From positions 1 to 44,789 of IMG/VR virus record IMGVR_UViG_3300042469_001163: a DNA stretch of 44,789 nt; one strand, written 5' to 3'. The stretch is from a virus. Position numbers and translations under genes: made by a program. The notes beneath the pieces were generated by a model. That model made no database searches and had not been told where the DNA came from. It saw only the letters and a program-made list of their open reading frames with translations. Of this stretch, positions 16,737 through 24,031 are shown in pieces; the stretch's first letter is position 1; each line of letters begins with the position of its first letter.

Positions 16737-16764
16737 AATATACAAAATAAATAATTTAAGTCAA
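16737..16764 (-). promoter_or_regulatory. Sigma70-type promoter for the GNAT and deaminase-fusion genes
   Basis: On the minus strand TTGACT (16764-16759), a 16-nt spacer and TATATT (16742-16737) lie just before the AAGGGG ribosome site of the GNAT gene, directly after the stop of the upstream operon. Confidence 0.7.
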
Positions 16765-16766
16765 TC

Positions 16767-17270
16767 TTATTTTAAATAATCTTCAAATGTGCAAGAATTT
16801 TTATTAGCATCGGTTTTATTAGCATCGGTATCGTAAATATCACGATTAAGAACTTTCATTTCTTGTCTTAAAGAATGACCTCTATTTTGTACATTTTCAT
16901 GATTCTTGTCCCATGCTTTCAAATGAGCCTTAATATGCCCGACAACTTCTTTCCTATCAATAACATGTCTTTTTGCAGCAACAACATCAACATTTGCTGT
17001 TGAATAAGCCTTGGCATAATTATCTGAATTTCCAGCGTCTTTTGATTCAATGAATCTCAAACTATAAATCGCTTCCGAATCAACTTCTGCAATCAATAAT
17101 TCTTTCTGAGCATATTCCAGTTGTTTACCCAAATAATCAACCCATCCATATTCTTTGCTCATATATTCTGGGAGATTATTTTCATTATATTTCATGTTAT
17201 CAGGGTCGAGAATAATCTCTTTGCCCTGAACTGTTACTCGAACTTTTTCCAAAGGTGCATCAATGGCCAT
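16767..17270 (-). CDS. Possible UvsY-like recombination mediator
   Basis: A 167-aa helical protein. The shape fits T4 UvsY and its phage relatives: a helix with EYMSKEYGWVDYLGKQLEYA, a polar middle with IESKDAGNSDNYAKAY, and a long C-terminal helix pair (DVVAAKRHVIDRKEVVGHIK, then QNRGHSLRQEM). UvsY loads the recombinase onto SSB-covered DNA. The ATG at 17270 (MAIDAPLEK) has GGAGAG upstream; the longer upstream frame is the shadow of a small gene. It is the last gene of the helicase operon, which supports a replication role. The assignment is by pattern, not clear identity. Confidence 0.5.
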   Translation of the reverse strand: MAIDAPLEKVRVTVQGKEIILDPDNMKYNENNLPEYMSKEYGWVDYLGKQLEYAQKELLIAEVDSEAIYSLRFIESKDAGNSDNYAKAYSTANVDVVAAKRHVIDRKEVVGHIKAHLKAWDKNHENVQNRGHSLRQEMKVLNRDIYDTDANKTDANKNSCTFEDYLK

Positions 17271-17421
17271 ATAATGACTCTCCAATAAAAAAACAAGCCT
17301 TATCAGCAGTAAAATAACTACGATCAAATTGATCTGGAGGATGACCTCCATCAGGACCAAGTCCATATTTAGGACTATTATAGATTTTAGCAACATCATT
17401 TATGTTTTCAAACTGTCTCAC
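17260..17421 (-). CDS. Small 53-aa protein in the helicase operon
   Basis: A short gene with GTG start, GAGGG 7 nt upstream, encoding MRQFENINDVAKIYN followed by GLGPDGGHPPDQFDRSYF and ending in SLYGH. It overlaps the UvsY-like gene by 11 bp and starts 2 bp after the previous stop, which fits tight operon packing. No family recognised. Confidence 0.6.
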   Translation of the reverse strand: MRQFENINDVAKIYNSPKYGLGPDGGHPPDQFDRSYFTADKACFFIGESLYGH

Positions 17422-17423
17422 AA

Positions 17424-17597
17424 TTATCCCTCAAATTGCTGACCATTAATTGTCAAACTTACCTTGTTGGGATGGATAGTACGAATAATATTGGCGGCTT
17501 CTTGCGGAGAATTAGCCTCAACTTCGTCAACCAAAACTTGAGTTGGATGATTGACATATTCATTCAGAACATTTTCAAAAACTTTATATTTAGCCAT
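17424..17597 (-). CDS. Small 57-aa protein after the replicative helicase
   Basis: A short gene starting at an ATG at 17597, reading MAKYKVFENVLNEYVNHPTQ, then VLVDEVEANSPQEAANIIRT. It starts 2 bp after the helicase stop and ends just before the next small gene. The EVEANSPQEAANIIRTIHP pattern (xVEAxSPxEA) is common in small phage proteins with a beta-alpha fold. Function unknown. Confidence 0.65.
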   Translation of the reverse strand: MAKYKVFENVLNEYVNHPTQVLVDEVEANSPQEAANIIRTIHPNKVSLTINGQQFEG

Positions 17598-17599
17598 TT

Positions 17600-19129
17600 T
17601 TATGCCTCGTAGGTGTCTTCTTCTGGAACAAATCCCTTTTTACTGCGCTGCTTCTTGCCCGAAGGAGCATCGCCTACATTGTCCATAGTAACTTCTCCAG
17701 CTTTCTTTTCCTGAATCAAGTTCATTCTTTCACGATATGTATCCTTCGATATTTCAAACATGTCAAGAGTACCAATCTTATAATCAAAGCCAATCTTAAA
17801 TGCAAACCTTGACCGACCATTCCTGTGCTTAATGACAAAAACCCTTCCAACTTCAGCATCTTTTTCAAGAACTTGCTGATTAATTGACCAGAAAGCATCA
17901 AGAGGTTTGAACTGATCAAAGCTAGTGCCAATATTAGATTCATCAATATATTGACCAACTTCAAGTTTTGCAGCACTTTGGTTTGGCTGAACACATGTAA
18001 ATGTACAATGACCTTTTTCAACTCCATAACCACGAAGATCACGCAAAATACGATAAGCACTTTCATATTTTTTAACTGATGGATCGTCTTTCATTTCACC
18101 AACATAGTCAACAATTAAAACATTAGGCTTCCATCCTCTTAATTCTAATTGCGCCATATATGCTCTAATTCCATTGACATCAATCTGACCGCCGGGAAAC
18201 TGTTTGACGTGCAATAGATTTGGATCTTCTTTTTCCTTTTTGAATTCTTCAATAGTTGCTTTAATTTCATCCTTCATATCACGAAGATTATTGATGTCCA
18301 TCTTGGCAAACTGACTTGTAAATCTCTGAACAATACCAAGCTCATCCATTTCCAATGTAATATAAAGAACCTTATGGCCAAGTAAAACATTCTGAACAGC
18401 AGTTTTTACTAGAGCTAGAGACTTACCAGTTCCCGGCAAGCCAATCCAACTTCCAATCTGACCAGCAAACAATCCGCCGCCCGTCAAGGCATTGTCAATC
18501 GCTGGGAAACCCGATGTGAATCTATCTTTACCAATGAATACATCATCCATACGACGAAACATTTCGTCAATATTCATGAAGTATTCAAGACCCGGTTCGT
18601 AAGACCTATCCACGAGCATGGCTTCACGCATTTTTTCGTAAACAAAACTCCATGTTTTTTCATCTTCAGGAGCCTCTTGCATTTTTTCCAAACTAGAATG
18701 GAAAGCAAGCTTTACAGCTTGAACTTTAGCAAAATATGTTACCTTGTCTATCAGGTATTCACGAGAATCAACTCCCGGGACATAATAGTCATAAACACTT
18801 TTCAATTCAGCTTGATAATGCAACTGAATTGTACGATCACGATCTTTAAGGGCATTAGATAATTCTTGCTGAAGTATCCAATCCTTTGGTATAGACTTTT
18901 TGGTGCTAAAATATTCAAGAAGAATACGACAAATAATTACATGAGCCTCATTGCTAAAATATTCAGGTTTAATTTTATCCATCGACTGAACAAGCATATA
19001 ATCATCAGTCAAAATCATCGCCAACAATCTGCGCTGAAAAGTATCATCCCATGCAAATTTAGGCCTAATGACTTCTGGGTCAGTCATTGATTCAAGCTTG
19101 GCTTGTTCTTCTGGTGTGAGTTCACGCAT
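17600..19129 (-). CDS. dnaB: Replicative DNA helicase, DnaB / T4 gp41 type
   Basis: A 509-aa hexameric helicase that would unwind DNA ahead of the fork. The RecA-type core has Walker A GLPGTGKS at residues 230-237, LEMDE near 259 and Walker B VLIVDYVGEM near 336-345, followed by an acidic Ser/Lys C-terminus. The first 170 residues are the helical N-terminal domain (FQRRLLAMILTDDYML). Start: ATG at 19129 with AGGA 7 nt upstream; a TTG one codon earlier is less likely. The ribosome site and start lie in the loop of a 12-bp hairpin. Upstream on the same strand are the candidate small RNA and the polymerase gene. Confidence 0.92.
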   Translation of the reverse strand: MRELTPEEQAKLESMTDPEVIRPKFAWDDTFQRRLLAMILTDDYMLVQSMDKIKPEYFSNEAHVIICRILLEYFSTKKSIPKDWILQQELSNALKDRDRTIQLHYQAELKSVYDYYVPGVDSREYLIDKVTYFAKVQAVKLAFHSSLEKMQEAPEDEKTWSFVYEKMREAMLVDRSYEPGLEYFMNIDEMFRRMDDVFIGKDRFTSGFPAIDNALTGGGLFAGQIGSWIGLPGTGKSLALVKTAVQNVLLGHKVLYITLEMDELGIVQRFTSQFAKMDINNLRDMKDEIKATIEEFKKEKEDPNLLHVKQFPGGQIDVNGIRAYMAQLELRGWKPNVLIVDYVGEMKDDPSVKKYESAYRILRDLRGYGVEKGHCTFTCVQPNQSAAKLEVGQYIDESNIGTSFDQFKPLDAFWSINQQVLEKDAEVGRVFVIKHRNGRSRFAFKIGFDYKIGTLDMFEISKDTYRERMNLIQEKKAGEVTMDNVGDAPSGKKQRSKKGFVPEEDTYEA

Positions 19130-19157
19130 CAATTATTCCTGTAGGCTCACACCAGAA
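19109..19157 (-). promoter_or_regulatory. Hairpin exposing the helicase ribosome site and start codon in its loop
   Basis: TTCTGGTGTGAG at 19109-19120 is the exact reverse complement of CTCACACCAGAA at 19146-19157. In the helicase mRNA this makes a 12-bp stem with a 25-nt loop containing AGGA and ATG. Such a structure could present, or under protein binding block, the start; T4 genes are controlled by translational operators at starts. The regulator is not known. Confidence 0.65.
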
Positions 19158-19192
19158 TAACACAAAAATATGAAATCATCTAGATTAATTTG

Positions 19193-19295
19193 AAAAAAAT
19201 GAGCAGCACGCCGTTAAACTCAGCCATTGCGAACTATGTAAATTAATTAAATGTATTTTATAAAATATGGTCAGGACGGCGAACTATACTGCTCA
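19193..19295 (-). ncRNA. Candidate small structured RNA upstream of the helicase gene
   Basis: On the minus strand UGAGCAG (19295-19289) pairs with CUGCUCA (19206-19200), and CGCCGU (19281-19276) with ACGGCG (19214-19209). The outer stem is followed by seven T residues (19199-19193). A good promoter starts transcription at its first base. Inside are a repeated AUAGUUCGC and an AT palindrome. It looks like a self-contained RNA of about 100 nt ending in an intrinsic terminator; an attenuator for the helicase gene is the alternative. Confidence 0.5.
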
Positions 19296-19299
19296 AAAT

Positions 19300-19328
19300 A
19301 TTATATTGATCTCAATGCAGGAAATCAA
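19300..19328 (-). promoter_or_regulatory. Sigma70-type promoter for the candidate small RNA
   Basis: On the minus strand TTGATT (19328-19323), a 17-nt spacer and perfect TATAAT (19305-19300). It lies in the last codons of the upstream gene, and its predicted start falls at the first base of the RNA's closing stem. Confidence 0.6.
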
Positions 19329-19863
19329 ACTCGCTTAATGAAACCATACCACTACGAATTGATTTTTCACGGGTAATTCTTTTACCCATGCTCTTCTGAC
19401 CATTCCAAACAATTGCCTTGCAATATGTCGTGAACTTAGTGTCAATCTTCAAAGGAGCATCTTTTTTAGGCTGCTGATCCTTTGGAACAAATCTATTGAT
19501 AATGTTTTCAAGTAAATTTTCTTGAAAGCAACCATATTTCTGTCGGTTGGCTCCGTGACGAGTTCTATTCTCCCAAAGATTTTGAAGCTCTTCCAAAACT
19601 TTTTGAATAAAATTATCACTCACATACTTCTTAGCTACATCAAGACATCTCTCGATATAAACTTGCCTCTTGTAATAGCTTCCTGCCCTAAGCATACTCA
19701 TCTGAAGCTCTTGCTTTATATCTTCTGCGTCATCAATAAAATTATTATTGCTATTCTTCTTTTTCAATTCATGCGCTGCGTGCCAACAAAGCTTGGAAAA
19801 CTTTTTATCAAGATCAAAAAATTCAATTTCAGTAATTGGAAAATTGTGAACAATCTCAATCAT
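19312..19863 (-). CDS. Candidate sigma-factor-like protein (possible gp55-type late sigma)
   Basis: A 183-aa protein. NFIDDAEDIKQELQMSMLRA (about residues 40-60) resembles sigma region 2.2. TKFTTYCKAIVWNGQKSMGK (about 142-161) resembles the F-S/T-TY-C/A segment of region 2.3/2.4. The last residues, SEFDFLH, recall the C-terminal LDFLYE sliding-clamp contact of T4 gp55. Between these parts is a helical insert (VYIERCLDVAKKYV...). AAGGAGAAGAA precedes ATG. A gp55-like factor would direct late transcription. The match is by eye and unproven; a helicase-loader-type protein is an alternative. Confidence 0.4.
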   Translation of the reverse strand: MIEIVHNFPITEIEFFDLDKKFSKLCWHAAHELKKKNSNNNFIDDAEDIKQELQMSMLRAGSYYKRQVYIERCLDVAKKYVSDNFIQKVLEELQNLWENRTRHGANRQKYGCFQENLLENIINRFVPKDQQPKKDAPLKIDTKFTTYCKAIVWNGQKSMGKRITREKSIRSGMVSLSEFDFLH

Positions 19864-19873
19864 TTCTTCTCCT

Positions 19874-21187
19874 TTAAGACGTTTTTATCACTTTCAAATC
19901 GTTAAGATTGCGTCCACCACGACATGAAACCTTCAGTCGAAGTTTAGGACAAAGTTCAGATTCGCTTGTAAGCGCATCCATGCTTTTCTTGAAAATTTGT
20001 TTCCAGTTATCTTTAGTTACATAAATAACGTAACCGTCATGTACAGTATAAGCAATTTGAGCTTTGCCTTCCAACGCAAAATATAATTTAATCAACTTTT
20101 CTAGGCATATCGTTGCAGCAGGAGACTGCACAGCAAAATTTCTAGCAAGATATTCCTTGCCAACCTCAAAGTTTGTTCTTCGCTTACCGAAGATATCCTT
20201 TGCGTATCCATCTTTTTTAACTTTGCTTTCGCAATCGGCAACAAATGAAATAGCAGTGGGAAACAAAGAACTAATTCGCTCCACCACTTTCTCAGCCACA
20301 TCAGCCGCCAAACCACATCTCAAAGAAAGTGATCGGGCCGACTGTCCATATATAACAGGCAAGAAGCATTTTTTTGCCAATTCCCTATCATTTTTTTCTG
20401 GATCACTTGACATCAAGACCTGAAACAGTGCCGAATAAATATCATCACACTCACACAAACGCAATAGTTTAGAGTCTTGACTAGAGTTGGCTAACACAAA
20501 AACTTCCATACCCTTAAAATCAAAACTCATAAATAAATTATCACAACCAATCGGCTTCAAAACATCTTTCAAATCAGATCCCATTGTATGCGGAACAAAT
20601 GATTTTTTGTAAGCCCCATGACAACGTAATCGACCGTTTTCCTGACCATCAATCTCGTAGTAAGCGTGTACTTTGGCAGCACGTTCTACATCCAATATTC
20701 CTACACTCTCAAGATGAGGCAGAACTGTCGTCATTAACGGTAAATGAATCTTACGATAAATGTTTTCACTTTCTTTCCACAAACCCGACGAAACCAAATG
20801 CTTAATCCTATTCATCGCCTCAACAAACGAAACAGGAGCAACTTTTTTAATACCACTAAATGATTCTAATATCTTTATATCAATTATAGAAGCCTTTATA
20901 TCAAGACTCTTGCCAGTCTTACACAAAACATAGCTTGAAAAGTTCTTCCAATTCCAAGTAAAAACCTTTTTATCTTTTGAAAACAGTGATAATTGCAACA
21001 TACTCAAAATTAAAGGCAATGTATCATCACGAATCATTACTTGAAACGAAACACCATCAGAAAGCATGAACTGAAGCTCATTCTCCAAGTCTTTTTCAGC
21101 AATGTCCATGATCTCTGGATTAAACCGCAAGAAAACGGCTTTCTGATCAATTCCAGATAACAACTTGGCCAGAGATTCAAAATTCAT
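19874..21187 (-). CDS. DNA polymerase, family A, short form
   Basis: A 437-aa replicative-type polymerase. Motif A is FMSFDFKGMEVFVLANSSQD (Asp223, where PolA has DYSQIELR). Motif B is RELAKKCFLPVIYG (Arg268, Lys272, Tyr280-Gly281; Leu at the family Phe762 position). Motif C is YTVHDGYVIYV (His383-Asp384-Gly385, where the family has HDE). The N-terminal 130 residues look like a shrunken 3'-5' exonuclease domain (VFTWNWKNFSSYVL) without its acidic residues. AGGAGG precedes ATG. A separate DEDDh exonuclease at 33623 might proofread. T4 itself uses family B, so this is a real difference. Confidence 0.9.
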   Translation of the reverse strand: MNFESLAKLLSGIDQKAVFLRFNPEIMDIAEKDLENELQFMLSDGVSFQVMIRDDTLPLILSMLQLSLFSKDKKVFTWNWKNFSSYVLCKTGKSLDIKASIIDIKILESFSGIKKVAPVSFVEAMNRIKHLVSSGLWKESENIYRKIHLPLMTTVLPHLESVGILDVERAAKVHAYYEIDGQENGRLRCHGAYKKSFVPHTMGSDLKDVLKPIGCDNLFMSFDFKGMEVFVLANSSQDSKLLRLCECDDIYSALFQVLMSSDPEKNDRELAKKCFLPVIYGQSARSLSLRCGLAADVAEKVVERISSLFPTAISFVADCESKVKKDGYAKDIFGKRRTNFEVGKEYLARNFAVQSPAATICLEKLIKLYFALEGKAQIAYTVHDGYVIYVTKDNWKQIFKKSMDALTSESELCPKLRLKVSCRGGRNLNDLKVIKTS

Positions 21188-21424
21188 AGATCGTTCCTCC
21201 TAGGCCCAATTCTGCAAAACTTTTCCAGTTAAAACAAGACCAATTTATTTTTGAAATTTTTATTTACAATCAAACTTTGGAACGGGATGCTGACCTAAAT
21301 GGTAATTGCTGTATAAGTCAGTAAGAATAATGACTTATTAGGTAAACAAGATTAGTAGAGCAAAAATTTAGCGTTTAAGCTTATTCTTTTTGTTACTGTC
21401 TTATTCACTTCAGCTTTTACCTTT
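21188..21424 (-). other. Long polymerase leader with hairpins, no ORF
   Basis: An AT-rich stretch before the polymerase ribosome site. It holds a perfect 8-bp hairpin (ATAAGTCA 21313-21320, TGACTTAT 21331-21338) nested in a 6-bp repeat (ACCTAA 21293, TTAGGT 21338). No terminator with a T-tract is seen on the minus strand, so the large RNA upstream could run into the polymerase mRNA. Confidence 0.5.
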
Positions 21425-21701
21425 TGGTTGGTGAAGACTTGCGTACTTTTTTTTGCAGTAAACCTAAGATCGAATAGTCCATGGCATTGTGTTTGTTTGG
21501 GAGACACAGGAGCCATGAAAGTCAGCATAAATTCTATTCGACTTTACCTCTACTGCCGTGAGAACAATGCTACCCGTAATAGCATTTGTTGTAGAACAAC
21601 TACAAAGACCTGCCCATGGTATGGGCCTCACAGGTTAGGCACCTTCATCAACTCAGGTAGTACGAAACCATTGTTGAATCCAGTTGGGGGATTGCCAACC
21701 A
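21425..21701 (-). ncRNA. Candidate large structured noncoding RNA
   Basis: About 277 nt without a credible protein on either strand but dense in complementary segments. These include GCCCAT/ATGGGC (21612-21626) inside ACCT/AGGT, AATGCTA/TAGCATT (21566-21586), GTTGT/ACAAC (21588-21600), AAAGTC/GACTTT (21518-21545), and CATGGC/GCCATG enclosing TGTGT/ACACA (21480-21517). A long-range pairing TGGTTGG (21695-21701 read on the minus strand) with CCAACCA (21425-21431) can close the whole domain, competing with a local 5' hairpin GTTGG/CCAAC. A strong minus-strand promoter ends at its 5' edge. No match to tRNA, tmRNA or RNase P signatures was recognised. It could be a stand-alone RNA or a polymerase mRNA leader. 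Confidence 0.5.
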
Positions 21702-21702
21702 T

Positions 21703-21730
21703 ATTCTACAGATTAAAGCATGAATGTCAA
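21703..21730 (-). promoter_or_regulatory. Strong sigma70-type promoter for the structured RNA
   Basis: On the minus strand a perfect TTGACA (21730-21725), a 16-nt spacer and TAGAAT (21708-21703). It is the best promoter match seen in the window and sits 20 bp after the stop of the upstream glycosyltransferase gene, so transcription starts near 21696. Confidence 0.75.
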
Positions 21731-21750
21731 ATATTATTTGCCCCAAAATG

Positions 21751-22638
21751 TCAAAAAACTTGCTTCAACCATTCAATTTTTTGATCATAATTAAAAATAA
21801 TTTCTGGAAACTCTACTGGCAATTCATTAAAAGAACTTCTATCCTCAGGCAATATTTCCCTTACTTTTTCAATCAGCCTTTCATAACAAACACTACCGAA
21901 ACTACTATTTTTAGTTTTTTGTATGCTTTCTTGATTAGTTCTATCTAACATCTGTACATCACTAGCAAAACTTAACCAAAATGATATTTTACTTTCTTGA
22001 TGAAGTTTAAGAAGATTGAATTCAAGAAGTAGGTCTTCTCCCAATAATTGTTCTTCATCGTACCTTATCATGTTGCTTAATTTTTTACTATAAAATACAT
22101 GTCCACCTAAATTTCTTGCTGCCTTATGACCTAATGTAAATATATCATGCTTTTCGGGTCCATACTTATATCCAAGATTAATAATATTCATGCCCCAACA
22201 TACTGCATATTTATTTTCTCCAATCTGATTAGAGCCGTTTGTTTGTTCATTTAAAACTTGATCTGAAGGCTTGACAATTAAAACATCAGTTCCCGGGTGA
22301 TGCCTCATGTGTTTTTCAATTTGAATTGCGCCTGTTGGGTAAAATAGGTCGTCTCCATCAGTGAGACTCAGACCATCATATTCTGAGTTTTGCAAAAAAT
22401 CTAATACAGAGTTTTTACCCTTACTCGGAGTGCCATTTGATTCTGTAACTTTATATTTGACATTCTCTTTTTCGCACCATTCTGAAAAATGAGAAACAAA
22501 TTCTTGATTTTGAGAATTGATAATTGCAACTGTTTCTATTTCAATGGATTCGGTTGAAAATTGATTGCGACAAGAATTTGTGGCACGAATTGCCTTGTCC
22601 ATATCACGACTAACTAATGGGCAAAATGCTATTTTCAT
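21751..22638 (-). CDS. GT-A glycosyltransferase-like protein (GT2-type)
   Basis: A 295-aa protein. The N-terminus MKIAFCPLVSRDMDKAIRAT and a following TVAIINSQNQEFV fit the nucleotide-sugar fold. GLSLTDGDDLFYPTGAIQIE near residue 90 has the DxD metal motif (DGDD). It ends with a Trp/Phe-rich tail. It diverges from the gene at 22678 and is followed by the promoter of the structured RNA. It is one of many sugar-transfer genes in the window; donor and acceptor are unknown. Confidence 0.65.
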   Translation of the reverse strand: MKIAFCPLVSRDMDKAIRATNSCRNQFSTESIEIETVAIINSQNQEFVSHFSEWCEKENVKYKVTESNGTPSKGKNSVLDFLQNSEYDGLSLTDGDDLFYPTGAIQIEKHMRHHPGTDVLIVKPSDQVLNEQTNGSNQIGENKYAVCWGMNIINLGYKYGPEKHDIFTLGHKAARNLGGHVFYSKKLSNMIRYDEEQLLGEDLLLEFNLLKLHQESKISFWLSFASDVQMLDRTNQESIQKTKNSSFGSVCYERLIEKVREILPEDRSSFNELPVEFPEIIFNYDQKIEWLKQVF

Positions 22639-22677
22639 TTAATACATACCTTGCTTTTCCAAATTTAAAGGAGTAAC

Positions 22678-23391
22678 ATGAAGTCTGAAAAAAAAGAGGA
22701 TGACTACATGTGGCTCTTAGATGCAGTTGAAAAGTATAATATGGACGATCTTGAGGCAAAAGCTTGCAATCTTTCTGCAATGTGGCTTGAACAGAGCAGA
22801 AAAACATTTCCTGATTATCGTCACTCAACAATGAAAAAGGGCGACCCTAGAAAGTCTCTCATATTTAAAATAGCATATAAGCTTGCAAGAGAAACTCAGG
22901 GAATTCTTGAGAACAATGAATATTCACTTTATATCCGTGCTCAGTTAGAAGTTCTTAAATATATAAATTCTGGAAAAGATCATCCTCTTATTGATCCAAA
23001 CTGCTTAGTTGGCGAAAGAGCTTGGAAAAGATGGAAGCTTTGGAAGAAAAGGTACGACTCAGTCAAAAATAAACCAGCAGAATCTGTTGCTAATGGAATT
23101 GGATTCCAAAAAGCAATTGATGGAATTGAAAAAACAAAAGAATTTTTTGCTAAAATATTCGGCTCTGAACACACATTAAACAAAATGCAAGAATGTTATA
23201 TTAACAATAATATTTTCCGATGGATTAATCTTGGAAAAATTTCTCCTTATTATCTTGCTATTTCTTCATTTGTTAAAAAAATATTTACAGAAGATGATTA
23301 TAAGAAAATTAATTTTGAACTTGATGTTTATATGTCTTGCATTAATGACAATGTCAGAGAAAAATTTAAAGAATTATTTCCTTACGAATAA
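22678..23391 (+). CDS. Hypothetical helical protein
   Basis: A 237-aa protein starting MKSEKKEDDYMWLLDAVEKY with AAAGGAG upstream of ATG. It is predicted to be mostly helical, with aromatic and Lys-rich stretches (AWKRWKLWKKRYDSVKNK) and no membrane segment. Its end overlaps the convergent methyltransferase gene by 10 bp. I do not recognise it; its isolated plus-strand position gives no functional hint. Confidence 0.65.
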   Translation: MKSEKKEDDYMWLLDAVEKYNMDDLEAKACNLSAMWLEQSRKTFPDYRHSTMKKGDPRKSLIFKIAYKLARETQGILENNEYSLYIRAQLEVLKYINSGKDHPLIDPNCLVGERAWKRWKLWKKRYDSVKNKPAESVANGIGFQKAIDGIEKTKEFFAKIFGSEHTLNKMQECYINNNIFRWINLGKISPYYLAISSFVKKIFTEDDYKKINFELDVYMSCINDNVREKFKELFPYE

Positions 23392-24026
23392 TTTTTAAGC
23401 CATAAGGCCATAAATCCTCTTGATAAACAAGAATCATAATATCCTGTACAATTTGGATGTCGTGCTAGTTCAAAAATATCACTTCTATACTTTTGTTGAA
23501 TGTGTTGAGGTGTAATTACATCGAGACGATATGGTGAAGTATCATGAAATATAGCAACATTATTTAAAATATTACGATCTAAACAAATTTCACATTCTTT
23601 TGCACGAATAGTTGTCTCACTATCAAAAAATCCTATTTCAAATTTATAATTTGTTATATTTAGAAATTCAATGCTATCTGAGCAAATAACTTCTGCATAT
23701 TTTTTTAAATTATTTTCTTCTAATATTTCTTCGACTTTGACACATTGTTTGGAATCATTTTCAATACTGATAACTTTTCCAAATCCATTTAGTTTGCAGG
23801 CATGAGCTAAAGCTAAAGTTCCGATTCCCTCATACGCTCCTGTTTCCAAAACTAATTTTGGTTTTAGGACACGAATTGTAGAATGAATCCAATTTAATAC
23901 TTCATATTCAGTTGAACCAATATCAAGAGCATGAAAAAGATGTGATTTTTCTTCTTCTTGATGTGGATGTACCTGATCTTCTCTATTGTACGATGCCCAA
24001 GAAGGCATCCATGTTATATCTTTCAT
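23382..24026 (-). CDS. SAM-dependent methyltransferase-like protein
   Basis: A 214-aa class I enzyme. KLVLETGAYEGIGTLALAHA near residue 55 is motif I (ExGxxxGxxT), VISIENDSKQC matches motif II's acidic end, CSDSIEFLN and EIGFFDSETT the later strands, and a C-terminal aromatic segment follows. It resembles the O-methyltransferase type often found with glycosyltransferases. It starts 5 bp after the aspartate carbamoyltransferase stop on the same strand, so they share a transcript. Substrate unknown. Confidence 0.7.
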   Translation of the reverse strand: MKDITWMPSWASYNREDQVHPHQEEEKSHLFHALDIGSTEYEVLNWIHSTIRVLKPKLVLETGAYEGIGTLALAHACKLNGFGKVISIENDSKQCVKVEEILEENNLKKYAEVICSDSIEFLNITNYKFEIGFFDSETTIRAKECEICLDRNILNNVAIFHDTSPYRLDVITPQHIQQKYRSDIFELARHPNCTGYYDSCLSRGFMALWLKNYS

Positions 24027-24031
24027 AAAAT

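Noticed and set aside
17271-17399. Hydrophobic N-terminal extension of the UvsY-like protein (membrane segment)
   Set aside because: It is an out-of-frame shadow of the 53-aa gene; the ATG at 17270 has its own GGAGAG.
21425-21701. tmRNA, RNase P RNA or group I intron
   Set aside because: A CACCAACCA end, a GAGGTAAAGTC string and an AAGATCGAATAGTCC string were tempting, but no T-arm, tag frame, P4 pairing or intron core could be built around them.
21428-21784. A 118-codon plus-strand ORF in the large gap
   Set aside because: No ribosome site, odd composition for this genome, runs into a minus-strand gene, and the region is dense in inverted repeats; a structured RNA explains it better.
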